From Grammothele lineata (taxonomy: Eukaryota > Basidiomycota > Agaricomycetes > Polyporales > Polyporaceae): 64,000 bases of DNA. The stretch spans positions 372,001-436,000 of the forward strand of contig NDFF03000320.1 in NCBI GenBank assembly GCA_002150815.3, in the 5' to 3' direction. The notes under the pieces were generated by a model. It did not search any database. It was given only the letters and a program-made list of their open reading frames with translations, and was not told the origin of the DNA. A program made the position numbers and the translations under genes. Positions 1-11,254 of this stretch are shown piece after piece; the stretch's first letter is position 1, and the number at the start of each line of letters is the position of its first letter.

Positions 1-3000
1 CACGCTTGCGTGTTTCTGGTATCGTGTATCGCTCATGCTCTTGTAAAGTTGTATGTACACGGGGGTAAGTTCTGTTACGTAGACTCTAAGCCACGAGGAG
101 CTGACCTACGCATTGTCAGGCGCATTCTTTTGGGGATCAGTTAGTACGTATTTCACAGCCTTCTGACATTCGAAAGTGCTCATGATGCATAAGACACTCA
201 CCGTTACCAGGTCATCCGTTATGGTCAGTGAGACATGACGTCACGAGACGGTAGCGCCCTTTATAGTAATCTCACTCGCATTGCCACGCACAGCCAGGAA
301 AATCAAAGGCCGAGCCTTCGCCGTCAACTACCGGTAAGTGCCGACAGTGTTCCCTCGGCCGTCGTTCACCGACGGCATTACCCGGGATATAGGAAAGCGC
401 CACAGTATCCCTGGCCGTGCCCGTTGCAAGATGTCCTAGCAGCCTGTATGTTCAGTACTCCCAATCCCTCACAGTTATTCAATTCACCTTTGCTCGTTCA
501 GACTTCTACTTGACGACTCCACCTCCTGGGGCAGTGCATCAACCCGTGCCTCCCTCTAAGCTTGTGTTCGCAGGTGACTCTGCAGGAGCATCGTTATGCC
601 TCGCTGCATTGACGGTCCTCAGGGATCTCTGTCTTCCTCAGCCGGCAGGGGCAGTGTTGATCAGTCCATGGGTAGATCTCACCCACAGCTTTCCCAGTGT
701 GATGAACAATACGACGACTGTACGTTTAACTATTCACCGCTGGCAACAATGAGATCCACTATACTGATGTAGGGGGTGTCAGGATATCATACCTCCACAT
801 GGCTTCATCCATAAACCTTCGCCCCTCTGGCCGGTGCACCCAAAGCCGGAGGGTGGGTACACTCGAGTGATCCCTACCAAGACGAAACCGCCGCCGGAAC
901 CGGGACATGCCGACACACTCAAGCCCAGTGCTAGCGAAGCCTTAGAACGGAAGGAAGAACGAATGCAGCAAACTTCCCGGTGGGGCGAGGAAGTACACGC
1001 ATCAGATCTACAAGATGATCCCAAGGAGGTAATGTCACAGCATGAGATGGTTTCCTCGGGCGAACCAGATGCGACGAGAGGTGGCGTCACACCTGAAGTA
1101 CGGCGTTCTTCACCCGACTCTGTGCCAGAAGACGCTGAAGCAGACGTCGACTACTGGGAGCCAAAGCCTCCGAAGGTGCTCATGCAGGATCCAAATGTGA
1201 CCCCCTGGGAATTGCGTGCACAAATCCAACTCTATGCCACAACCGAGTACGTCAGTTGGCGACTCTTTTTGACCACTGTGCTGACCAAGAATACAGGCAA
1301 TTGTCTCACCCGCTTGTCTCTCCCATTCTTCAATCGTCCTTAGGAAACCTCTGCCCTTTATACATCCTTTGTGGGAATGGTGAATGCCTTAGGGACGAGA
1401 TTATGTACATCGCACATAAAGCGGCGCATCCTAAGAAGTATCCCGTGAGGCAGGGCATTCTCCGGGATGGCTGCCGCCAGATGGACAACGTTGAGAAGTT
1501 TCAAACACCCACAAAGGTATTCGCTTCCGATGCCTTGACTTAAGGTATCATATCTAATTTATCTTAGGTCCATCTACAGGTCTTCGATGGTTGGTTCTCC
1601 CTCGGCCTATCTCTTGTGGCAGATGGGGCGAGTGTTGACTGTCATTATCAGACATGTGCCATGTCTTGACAGTGTTCACATTCACCGATGCGGTAGGAAG
1701 GTTTAACAGAAGATCGCGGTCATTATATTAATGGTAGCTTCTGTCAGGCGAAGTACGCCTATCGCGCTATCGCACAATTTGTGAGACACGTTACCGATAA
1801 TTCCGAGGAGCACCTGGAACGCAACCCGTTCCCAGAGCTGCACAGGCCGCCGTCTCCGATCTCTGCCTCGGAGCCAGTGCACCACGAGACACACAAGGCG
1901 ACAGATCATCCGGAAGGACACTTGACTTCCCATCACTCCGACGTAGAGTTGTATCTTGCGAACAAGGCGAAGGTTGAGAGGGAGGTCCAGAAGGGTGAAG
2001 CTGAGAAGTTGTCCGAACGCTGCAGACAATCCCTCGACTCTGAACGTACAGGGAAGGTACGCCATTTTATAACACAGATCGTACTGGTATGACCTGACGC
2101 TTATGGTCCGCCGCTATGCTATAACAGGACATCCCTGGTGTAACTATGATCAGGGAACGCGTGGACCCATTGGGCTGTGTTCGTGCAATGGAACCTGTGG
2201 AAGAGATCGAAGCGCTTCGCATGCCGCCGCAGGAGATTGGACTTATCAAGGAGGTCCCGATACGCCGATGGCTCGAAGGCCAGGAAGCATGGGATAAGAA
2301 GTACAAGCATGTCGCTGAAGCGGTCATCCGCAAGAGGAAGCACTACGAGGCAAAAGCGGAACGATTACTCAATCATGCAAGGCAGCAAGGCCTCATTCAT
2401 GATGAGCTCACACCTCAACGTTCACGAGTCTCCATCGGCGACGGTATATCTTCCGTTGGAGAGACTCAGACTCAACGGCGGTGGGGTGAATGATAGATGT
2501 TCTCGCATGACGTTTTGAACCACACTCATTGCGCTTGTAGGGCCACTTGATCTGAAGGATGAACATCCCCCACCGAGCGCCATCGCTGGACGGCGAGACA
2601 CGGTAAGAGATTGTCGTTGCTTGCTCAGTACATGTAAGAAGTGACGTTGCTGCAGCGCGAGGCGGTGGCGTTGTTGAGGACCATCGTCTATCATAGTGCG
2701 CCAGTGACACACAAGAAGGTGCCGAAGCTGAAGACGTCGGATGCAGTTCGCGCGGCTCTCGACCCTCACGATCATCCTCTCAGGGCGCCGCAGCAGTCCG
2801 TCTCGGAGCAACAAGTGCATACTCGCACCTTCCCTATGCATGGCCTTCGTATATGGCAGTCACTGGTCGAGTGAGGCTCCTTTCGTCTTTCACTCTCATG
2901 CAGTGCTGATACGCAGTAGGCTTTTCATGCGAAAGAGTAGCAAGAAAGTTGAGGACGGCGCGAAGCACGCCACCTCGATTGTACGCGAAACGCGAGACAA

Positions 3001-3079
3001 GCTCAACGGGTCAGACGAGTCGGAACCCACTTCCCCTCAGCCGTCGGGTTCCAACAGAGAGGGCTCTCGGAGCGAATGA
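1..3079 (+). CDS. alpha/beta hydrolase (steryl acetyl hydrolase / HSL-like), 5' end outside window
   Basis: Multi-exon serine hydrolase of the alpha/beta hydrolase-3 (hormone-sensitive lipase) family, probably a lipid or steryl ester deacetylase. The oxyanion motif HGGAFF is split by an intron between 64 and 120. VNYRKAPQYPW spans the intron starting near 332. The nucleophile motif GDSAGASL lies near 570-600, the acid motif GNGECLRDE near 1375-1400, and the catalytic His is in the MCHVLTVF segment near 1650-1675. A linker of about 100 residues rich in Pro, Glu and Lys (about 783-1200) separates the nucleophile half from the acid half. Beyond about 1800 the frame continues with charged, probably helical and disordered sequence to a stop at 3077-3079. 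The start codon lies left of the window and the exact 3' exon borders are only partly resolved. Substrate is inferred from family, not shown. Confidence 0.75.
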
Positions 3080-3627
3080 GATGGAAGAACGTGGCAGTAT
3101 TGGCTTCGGCAGGACTTTGCTTCCGGACATTGAGGATTCTAGATCAGGAAACGATACCCCTCGGATGTTTATTTGCTTTGCTCGATCTAAGTATTATCCA
3201 GACGCTTGAATTCCGGACGGGATATATTCACATGGATGCAATAAAGAGGCGTCAGACAAGATAACCGGAGAGGAAGAGTGTTTGTCATCGGTTGGCATTA
3301 TGCGTAATACGGATAGGGCCCTAGACGCATTCGATGTGACGGAAGATTTTGACGAGTGCATGCGAGTACAACGCGGGAGGGGCATGGTGTGATTATTATG
3401 GGGCGCTCGGCCCATGTATGGGAAGGAAATCGTGGGAAGAGATGACTAATCGAAGCATCTTCCCTTCGTGGTCATAAACCCTCGACCCCGCCGCTTTGCG
3501 CGTCGTCTTCCCCGACCTCTTCCTTTGCCCGCTCGAATACCCCGTGTAGGTGGCTCACTGACGCGTCTTTGCGCTCCTTGAACGCTCACGTAGATCCCTT
3601 ACAGCTCTTTGGTTGCTCGTTGAAAAG
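3080..3627. promoter_or_regulatory. intergenic region with alpha-tubulin 1 promoter and leader
   Basis: No gene seen. The last 150 bases form a pyrimidine-rich leader, as is common before highly expressed fungal genes. An ACGCGT hexamer sits at 3561-3566, 62 bases before the tubulin ATG. It matches the MluI cell-cycle box, but it is close enough to the start codon that it may lie in the transcribed leader. Confidence 0.4.
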
Positions 3628-5342
3628 ATGCGTGAAGTTATCTCCGTCCACGTCGGTCAGGCTGGTGTCCAGATCGGTAACGCTTGCTGTGAGTACATTT
3701 TCCATCCTTCGCCTTCAGCTGCTGGTAGACGTGTCGATTGGTCCGATCGACGCGTCATAATGCTGGTTGGGCTGTTGCGGACATGCGGTATGTCGGGATA
3801 TTGATTGATTATGCCTTTGTTGTACAGGGGAGCTCTACACTGTCGAGCACGGTCTTGGCGTACGTTTTGTTCGTTGTTGTTTGTTGAGCGGAGCTGACAC
3901 TGCCTCAGCCCGATGGTCGCCTTCTGGAGGGCTCTCCGTCGGCTCACGATGACGGCTTCAGCACCTTTTTCTCGGAGACGTCCTCTGGCAAGCATGTGCC
4001 GAGGTCGCTCTACGTTGACCTCGAACCCAATGTCATCGACGAGGTTCGCAACGGTACCTACAGGAGTCTCTTCCACCCCGAGACTCTTGTAACGGGCAAG
4101 GAAGATGCTGCCAGCAACTGTGTGTGGATCCAAATTTTCCCAGTTTGGAAAGTGCATCTGACGTGACCTGTAGACGCTCGTGGACACTATACCATTGGCA
4201 AGGAGCAGATCGACGTCGTCATGGACAAGGTCCGCCGTCTCGCCGACAATTGCAATGGCTTACAGGGCTTCTTTGTCTTCCACTCGTTCGGCGGTGGAAC
4301 TGGCTCCGGTTTCGGTGCGCTCGTCCTCGAGCGTCTCTCGACAGATTACGGCAAGAAGTCCAAGCTCGAGTTCAGCGTGTACCCCGCGCCGACGATGGCC
4401 AACTCGGTTGTTGAGCCTTACAATTCTGTTCTCACGACGCACACCACCCTTGAGCACTCAGACTGCTCGTTCATGGTTGACAACGAGGCCATTTACGACA
4501 TCTGCAAGAAGCGCCTCAACATCACGTCCCCTAGCTTCACGAACCTCAACCGCCTTATTGCGCAGGTCGTCTCCTCGATCACGGCGTCCCTTCGGTTCGA
4601 CGGTTCCCTCAACGTCGATCTCAACGAGTTCCAGACGAACCTTGTTCCGTACGTAGTGAAGTTCCCGCGACGCCCATAACAGTTTCATTGATGACCACTT
4701 AGCTTCCCCCGTATCCACTTCCCTCTCGCTACCTTCGCCCCTATCATCTCCGCTGAGAAGGCACACCATGAGCAGAACTCGGTCATTGATATGACCTTCT
4801 CCTGCTTTGAGGCTGGCAACCAGATGGTTAAGTGCGATCCCCGCGAGGGCAAGTATAGTGAGTATTGCGATCTTAAGCCTCTGCTGGTCTTCTCAAGCCC
4901 TTGCTGGTTCTATTTACTGACACGTATTGCAGTGGCGTGTGCGCTCCTCTACCGTGGCGACGTCGTGCCCAAGGATACGAATGCCGCCGTCGGCCTTATC
5001 AAGACAAAGCGCACGATCCAGTTCGTCGACTGGTGCCCTACTGGTTTCAAGCTTGGTATCTGCAATGAGCCTCCTGCGCACATTCCTGGTGGGGACCTCG
5101 CCAAAGTCACTCGTAGCCTGTGCATGCTCTCAAACACGACCGCCATCTCGACGGCGTGGAGCCGCCTCGACCACAAGTTCGACCTTCTTTACTCCAAACG
5201 CGCCTTCGTACACTGGTATGTCGGTGAGGGTATGGAGGAGGGTGAGTTCTCCGAGGCCCGCGAGGATCTTGCTGCCCTTGAGAAGGACTACGAGGAAGTT
5301 GGTATTGACTCGGCCGATGCCGAGGAGGTTGGCGAGTACTAA
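3628..5342 (+). CDS. alpha-tubulin, copy 1
   Basis: Alpha subunit of the microtubule heterodimer. Six exons: 3628-3688, 3828-3859, 3909-4119, 4174-4648, 4703-4857 and 4933-5342, giving 447 residues, the usual family length. It starts [13 protein letters not shown] and carries the GTP-binding tubulin signature GGGTGSG. The alpha-specific Glu that triggers GTP hydrolysis on the partner beta subunit is visible in VDLNEFQTN. It ends GEY with a terminal Tyr, as in detyrosinatable alpha-tubulins. The loop that holds Lys40 in animal alpha-tubulin is shortened and has no Lys. The first three introns sit at the same positions as in the neighbouring copy. The intron splitting Lys-Tyr-Met (4858-4932) is unique to this copy. 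It is alpha and not beta because of [11 protein letters not shown] and the C-terminal [16 protein letters not shown]. Confidence 0.98.
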
Positions 5343-5758
5343 GCGCGTTGTCATCTCCTGATATTCGTCGCTCTACTTCGTTGTTCATGGTCTTTCGGTC
5401 GCTGTTCCCTCTTATCCATTTCCTAGTCACGAATTTACGCACCATCGCACGCATATCGATATCCCTCGCTTGCCCTCTGAACAGAGGGCTAGCATTCACA
5501 ATCATAGGATCCTTATATTTTCGCATGTAATCCCTGGAATTCGTTGCACGAAGGAATGGAAAGAGTTGATGAGAGTGGACGAACTTGTCACATAAGCAAG
5601 AGCCTAGGGGCAGGGAAAAGATGAACATGAGGCGAGACCTGTCCATCAAGCGCCGGAGGCTATCAACGGAACCGGGGTCGCTAGCGCGCGACGCGACTCG
5701 TTTGTCGCGACCCTCCTTTCCTCCCTTCCCCCATCACACTCCATCGTCCCCCTTCAGC
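5343..5758. promoter_or_regulatory. inter-tubulin spacer with CT-rich leader of copy 2
   Basis: A spacer of 416 bases separates the two tubulins. The last 60 bases before the second ATG are strongly pyrimidine-rich (runs of ccctcctttcctcccttccc type), the usual fungal core-promoter and leader signature. GC-rich GCGACGCGAC elements lie just upstream. No other gene is seen. Confidence 0.5.
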
Positions 5759-7652
5759 ATGCGTGAAGTCATCTCTCTACACGTCGGGCAGGCCGGTGTT
5801 CAGATCGGAAATGCGTGCTGTGAGTCTTGTAGGGCGTTTCTCGAACGACATCTCTCAACGTGTTACCGATAGGGGAGCTCTACACGCTCGAGCACGGCCT
5901 GAACGTACGCGCCAAACCCTTCTTACGTCCAAGGCTTGAAATGCTCACGTCTCATGCCTTCAGGCGGATGGTCGCCCCTCCGAGGGATCGAGCACCCACA
6001 ACGATGGTGGTTTCTCGACTTTCTTCTCTGAGACTGGTTCGGGCAAGTACGTTCCCCGCTCGCTCTACGTCGACCTTGAGCCTGGCGCCATCGACGATGT
6101 CAAGACGGGTCCGTACCGCTCCCTCTTCCACCCTGAGACTATGATCTCTGGTAAGGAGGACGCCGCGAACAACTGTGAGTCCCCATCTGCGGTCACGTTG
6201 GGCGCTCGACGCGCATTCTGAGCGAACGTGTCGCGCGACAGATGCCCGTGGTCACTACACTGTCGGCAAGGAGCTCATTGACCCTGTCATGGACAAAATC
6301 CGCCGCCTTGCGGATAACTGCACGGGTCTCCAGGGTTTCTTCGTCTTCCACTCGTTCGGCGGTGGAACTGGTTCCGGCTTCGGCGCGTTGCTCATGGAGC
6401 GCCTTGCCAACGACTACGGCAAGAAGTCCAAGCTGGAGTTCTGTGTATACCCCGCGCCGCAGCTCTCAAGCTCGATCGTCGAACCGTACAACTCTGTCCT
6501 CACGACGCATACGACCCTTGAGCACTCTGATTGCTCGTTCATGGTATGCATCCCGTCTTAGTCAGATTACACGACGGTTTCCTCATGCTCCGTCTCCTGC
6601 ATTTCTCGCCATATCACGCACGTGCCCACATAGGTCGACAATGAGGCAATCTTCGATATCTGCAAGCACAAGCTCAACGTTGCTCAGCCGAGCTTCATCA
6701 ACCTCAACCGCTTGATTGCACAGGTTGTTTCCTCGATCACGGCGTCCCTCCGTTTCGACGGCTCCCTCAACGTTGATCTTAATGAGTTCCAGACCAATCT
6801 CGTCCCGTACGTATTTCGCCTCTTATAATGTAAGACTCACGTGCTGACAAATCTCCCGTAGCTTCCCGCGTATCCACTTCCCCGTCGCGAGCTTCGCACC
6901 TCTCATTTCGGCTGACAAGGCGCACCATGAGCAGAACACCGTGTCAGAGATGACCTTCTCATGCTTTGAACCCGGCAACCAGATGGTCAAGTGCGATCCC
7001 CGCGAGGGCAAGTACATGGCGTGCTGCCTGCTTTACCGTGGCGATGTTGTCCCCAAGGATACGTCTGCCGCCGTGGCAAGCATCAAGACCAAGAAGACGA
7101 TCCAGTTCGTTGATTGGTGCTTGACTGGCTTCAAGGTGTGACTATATACTGCTCCGTCTTGGACTCTTAACCCTGATTACACTATTCGCAGCTTGGTATC
7201 TGCAACGAGCCCGCGGCATGTGTCCCTGGTGGCGATCTTGCCAAGACCTCTCGCAGCCTGTGTATGCTTTCGAAGTACGTATCCTTCGGGTTCAGATACG
7301 TAATGTAACTCACAACTTCCGTGTGTAGCACGACCGCCATCTCCGCTGCTTGGTCTCGTTTGGGTACGCACCACTTGCTCGCATTCCTATACAGAATGAA
7401 CTAATATCTGGATCACTACAGACTATAAGTTCGATCTCCTCTACTCGAAGCGTGCGTTCGTCCACTGGTATGTTGGCGAGGGTATGGAGGAGGTATGGCT
7501 TTCACTACGTGATAGCGACTCAGTATACTCACAGTCCCTTTCAGGGTGAGTTTTCCGAGGCCCGTGAGGATCTCGCGGCGCTCGAGCGTGACTACCAGGA
7601 AGTCGGCACTGACTCTGGTGACGGTGACGAGGAGGAGGCCGGGGAGTACTAA
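5759..7652 (+). CDS. alpha-tubulin, copy 2
   Basis: Second alpha-tubulin in direct tandem with the first. Ten exons: 5759-5819, 5873-5904, 5964-6174, 6242-6543, 6634-6806, 6862-7135, 7192-7274, 7329-7363, 7422-7492 and 7545-7652, giving 449 residues. It has the GGGTGSG GTP signature, the catalytic Glu in VDLNEFQTN and a terminal EEAGEY. As in copy 1, no Lys is present in the residue-40 loop ([14 protein letters not shown]). Introns 1-3 and the one after LVP match copy 1. Five others (for example within SFM-VDN, GFK-LGI, SN-TTAI and MEE-GEF) are absent there, so copy 1 has lost introns or copy 2 has gained them. Sequence differences are spread along the protein, so the duplication is not recent. 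Confidence 0.97.
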
Positions 7653-8459
7653 AGGATGCGACGAAGCGTCACGATGTTCACTTGCTTTCATCTTATGATC
7701 ATAGCCTACTCCCTTGAAAGGGCATACCTAAGTCTGGCTACAATACCTCTTTGATTACAGGCCGTCATGTCGATTGTGTTGCTCAAATGTCACGTGTTGC
7801 TGAATCGTTGTATTCCATCTTTTAAAGCTATCGGGGCCTAGGTTCTATACCTGGTATCCATCGAGCCACAGGTTTGCCCAACGCGCGGGCTTCGAGTCCC
7901 ATCTTGCCCCAAAGACGGCCAAGATCTTTGATCTCTTCTTGCCCAGTTTTTTTAACAAATCTTCTTTTCCTTCAAACCTCCTGGGAGACACGCCTGGCAC
8001 CTATGTTAAATGATTTGTATGACGAACCACTCCACATCATTCGCGCGGAGAGCTGCGATGCCAGTGATGTCAAACCCTTCAATACTTAATACGCATTGAA
8101 GTCTCATGTTCTCATGTGTGTACACTCGGACAGTTGAGAGATCCTAAAGGGAGAAGTAGACCTCAGTGGACGTTATGATTGATGTGGCGTCATGATAATG
8201 TGCTTGATCCCCTCTCCAGTCATTTATGTGACAGCTGAAGGAAAACGTTCTGTTGTTCAACGTTCAGTACGTCGACGTCAGCCATCGGCATCCAACGGTA
8301 GTTTGGCCCACGAAGCCGTTCATAGCTTCTGGGACCCTCGAAAATAAGCATCGTCCACCGCAATCGAAAATAAATCACAATGAACGTATAGACGAGAAAT
8401 ACCCTGCTTAAGTTGAAACCCCAATTCCTCGAGAATTCGTTCGAAAGGATCTGCGCTCT
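7653..8459. other. convergent intergenic region
   Basis: This 807-base stretch lies between the tubulin stop and the sedolisin stop, so it mainly holds two 3' untranslated regions. No coding sequence is supported. A short GGCTTCGAGTCC match to a tRNA B-box near 7887 has no cloverleaf around it. Confidence 0.5.
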
Positions 8460-10499
8460 TTAAGGAAGGCTCAAGAACTTGGCTATCAACTTAGGGAAGT
8501 TAGGCGTTCCGAGGCCGGTGAGGGGATCCCAGCCCGGCGACGCCTTAAACCCACCCGTGCCGCAGCCCGGGTTCGTGCCATTCGTAATGTCGTTGAAAAT
8601 CTCAGGCGCGGAGTAGATCTGCACAGGACGAAGGAGGGAAGCTGTCAGCAGCCCGCTTTTCTCGAAAGCATCACGCATAGTAAATGTCACGCACGACAGG
8701 GTTGATCCAGCCGACCGGCTGTTTACCAGCCGCGAGCCGCGCGTCATTCACCGCGGTGAGCATCGACGCAAACGTCGGGGTGGAAGCGGACGTCCCCGAG
8801 ACAAAATGCATCTGGCCCAGGATGGAGATAGAGTAGTTGAGTCCGTTCGCGGAGAGGTCCGGGAAGCCGCGGCCTGTGGCGTTGAATACGCCCGCGGGGA
8901 GGTCAGGAACGTACTTGGCGAGGTATGTCGCAACCGCCTCCTCCTGGAATGACGCACGAGGGAACACGTTGGAGAAACCGCCGCCTGTTGGGAAGCGTTG
9001 GAACACGGCACTCTCGGGATCGGTGACGCTATTCCCGGGTACCACCTGTGTCGCGCCGATGGCAGTGACGTACGGGCAGGTGACGGGGAAGTCAGGATTA
9101 AAGCGCGGGGCACCCTTCTCCTGTTTACCGTCCTCGGTGAGGCAGGAGCCGTCAAAGCCCGCCACGCCAGCGTCGCCAGAGGAATATAAGAACGTGATGC
9201 CGGTAAGAGACAGTTTGCCGTACTCGGCGCACTGGCGCTGCACATACGCAGGCGTGGCATCCGCTTCTTGCATGCCGTAGGAGGTTGAGAAGACGAACGA
9301 GGAGGGCTTATCACCGCAATCTTCAGGACCCGTATACCCACCGGGCTGATTGTCAGGGTAATGGCCGTCAAGGACAGGATCGTCGCCCCCGCAGTAGGAA
9401 CTGTCCAGGGCGTCGAGGAAGTTGTTGAAGGACCCGTTGCCTATGATGTCGCCAATCTGGTAGAGGCGCACTGGTTGCTCTTTGCCAAGAAGGCCCATAA
9501 CGGTCTGGACGTCAAGGTTGCCTTCGACGAAATCTTCCTCATCGGTAGTGTTACCGGATGTTAGACTGCCCCCGTCGATGCTGATCAGAGTCGGACGCGT
9601 GCCGATCTGACTGGGGGAGAAGTTGCGGAAGAAAACGTCGAGATCGTCAAAGTTGACGATATTAGGCGAGTACTCAGCTAAGTAAGAATCATTAGTGAGA
9701 GCGAAGGCGTGTGGGATCATGCTGTTGCTTACTAATGCCAATAGTATTGTCCTTGGTAGCGATTGGCTTGTAATGGAAATCGTAGAGAGCGCGAAGACAA
9801 TCCAGAGTGATCACTTCGTCGCAGTGTGATAGACCCGTGGAGACTTCCTGGTACTACAGGTTAATCAGCATTAGGTGAAGATTAATTTGTTAATTCTGTA
9901 ATGCCTACATTGATTTTCTCTCCCATCAAGGGCGCTATGCTGCCGCCAGAGCGCGCATACCGTGCTGGCTTGACGATAAAGTGTAGCGTCGGTGTGACAA
10001 GGTCGACATGCTTCGAGACATGCTCAGGGAGATAATAGCTATCCCGACACGCAATATGCGTTCTCCCGTCTGCGTGCTCGTACACGTAATACTCCGTGTC
10101 GAGCAGGTATTCCGCCTCCTCCACTGTTGTGTTGAGCGTAATCCACCCACCGCTCTTGCTGAGCATGACGCGGTTGGCGTCGATGGATCCGTCTTCTACC
10201 AGCCAGTCGCGTACGGCGTCGACAGCCTCTTCAGGCGGACGGAAGGCGGCGGAGACCTCGGCGGGAGTCCAGTGCTTGCCGTAATTGAGTGAGTCGGGGT
10301 GAGCGACGTCAATAAGGTATGCTTCAAGTTTGTCCATGTTGGGCTGTGTCAGCGCGATCCCAAGAGGGAGCACGATGTCAGGCTCCGCGCGGCGCACGGC
10401 CTCCCAGCCTGTTGGGACTGAACGGCGTTGCTCATGTGCTACGCGCAAAGAGGTGCCCAGGGACGCGAAGCCGAGTACGACGAGGCCAGAGACGAACAT
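8460..10499 (-). CDS. sedolisin / tripeptidyl-peptidase (MEROPS S53), secreted
   Basis: Acid-acting serine-carboxyl peptidase made as a pre-pro-protein. Exons on the minus strand: 10499-9909, 9853-9733, 9677-8695 and 8618-8460, giving 617 residues. The ATG at 10499 opens a hydrophobic signal peptide (FVSGLVVLGFASLG). The prodomain (about residues 30-190) contains the typical LNYGKHWTPAEV segment. The mature domain shows the catalytic Glu and Asp in VEGNLDVQ, the oxyanion Asp in SSGDAGVAG and the nucleophile Ser in SGTSASTP. The C-terminal exon has the Ca-binding elements FNDITNG and GWDPLTGLGTP. Expected to act outside the cell in nutrient proteolysis. It is divergent from the Bin3-type gene; a TATA run lies about 45 bases upstream. 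Confidence 0.95.
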
Positions 10500-11254
10500 T
10501 TGGTGACTTGGGCGGTCATGGTTGCCGGTTGTGTCGACGAGATATATATATACGCCGGGCAAGCGTCCGTGTATTCACGACGAAGAGCGTTGGCGCATTC
10601 GCGGCTCGCATTGTGGCCGCAAAACCGCAGGGGGTGCACATTCATTCCCATACTTGTCGCCGAATCGTCCGCGTCAGCTTGCATGGGCACGCTCACGGTG
10701 ACCGATAGCCACGGCTGCATCAATTCGGTCCGAGCTAGTGGCGTCGGGTTGAATTGGGGATGAAGAGGCTCCAGCGCTGAGCTTGCTGCGCACCGGGACC
10801 TGGCTAGACGTCCGCATGAACTTTTCGGTCTTCCTGTTGCTACGTGAATTCTCAGACGCGTTTGCGCTGAGAATCGGCGTTTGTAAGGCTGCCGTCGCTG
10901 AAGCTACGGTTCCACTGCAATCCAACGTAACTTAGAGTTACCACCGGCGGCGGGTCAGAACAGTGCCTGAGAATTGCCTTACGCTGATAGCGAGCCGCTG
11001 CATTATGCCGTGCGAGGACAAGTGTTTGAGCTTCGTACCAATTACAGCAGATTTCGAAGGAGATATCATGGTCGTGATGAGTCGGAGTGCTCCAAGCTTA
11101 ACTTAGCCGAACGTTGAACGCTAAGCGCTCGCTGTACGTGGAGCGACCGGGAGCGTGACGGCGCGTCTAGTCACACCACATCCGAGTCACCTCAACGTAC
11201 CCCGAGTAGTAGGTGCCCAGTACTAGTACCTTTAACTTCCTCCGCCCTACTATC
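10500..11254. promoter_or_regulatory. divergent promoter region, sedolisin / Bin3
   Basis: This 755-base region lies between two divergent start codons. No gene seen. A TATATATATA run at about 10542-10552 is positioned as a TATA box for the minus-strand sedolisin. No comparable TATA is seen close to the plus-strand ATG, consistent with a housekeeping gene on that side. Confidence 0.5.
10542..10552 (-). promoter_or_regulatory. TATA-like box of the sedolisin gene
   Basis: An uninterrupted alternating TA run about 43-53 bases upstream of the sedolisin ATG in otherwise GC-rich DNA. Spacing fits a TATA element with a short leader. Role inferred from position only. Confidence 0.5.

Noticed and set aside
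7840..7925. tRNA-like B-box (GGCTTCGAGTCC) in the tubulin/sedolisin spacer
   Set aside because: T-arm bases do not pair, and no A-box or acceptor stem is found at the right distance. At most a degenerate tRNA-derived remnant.
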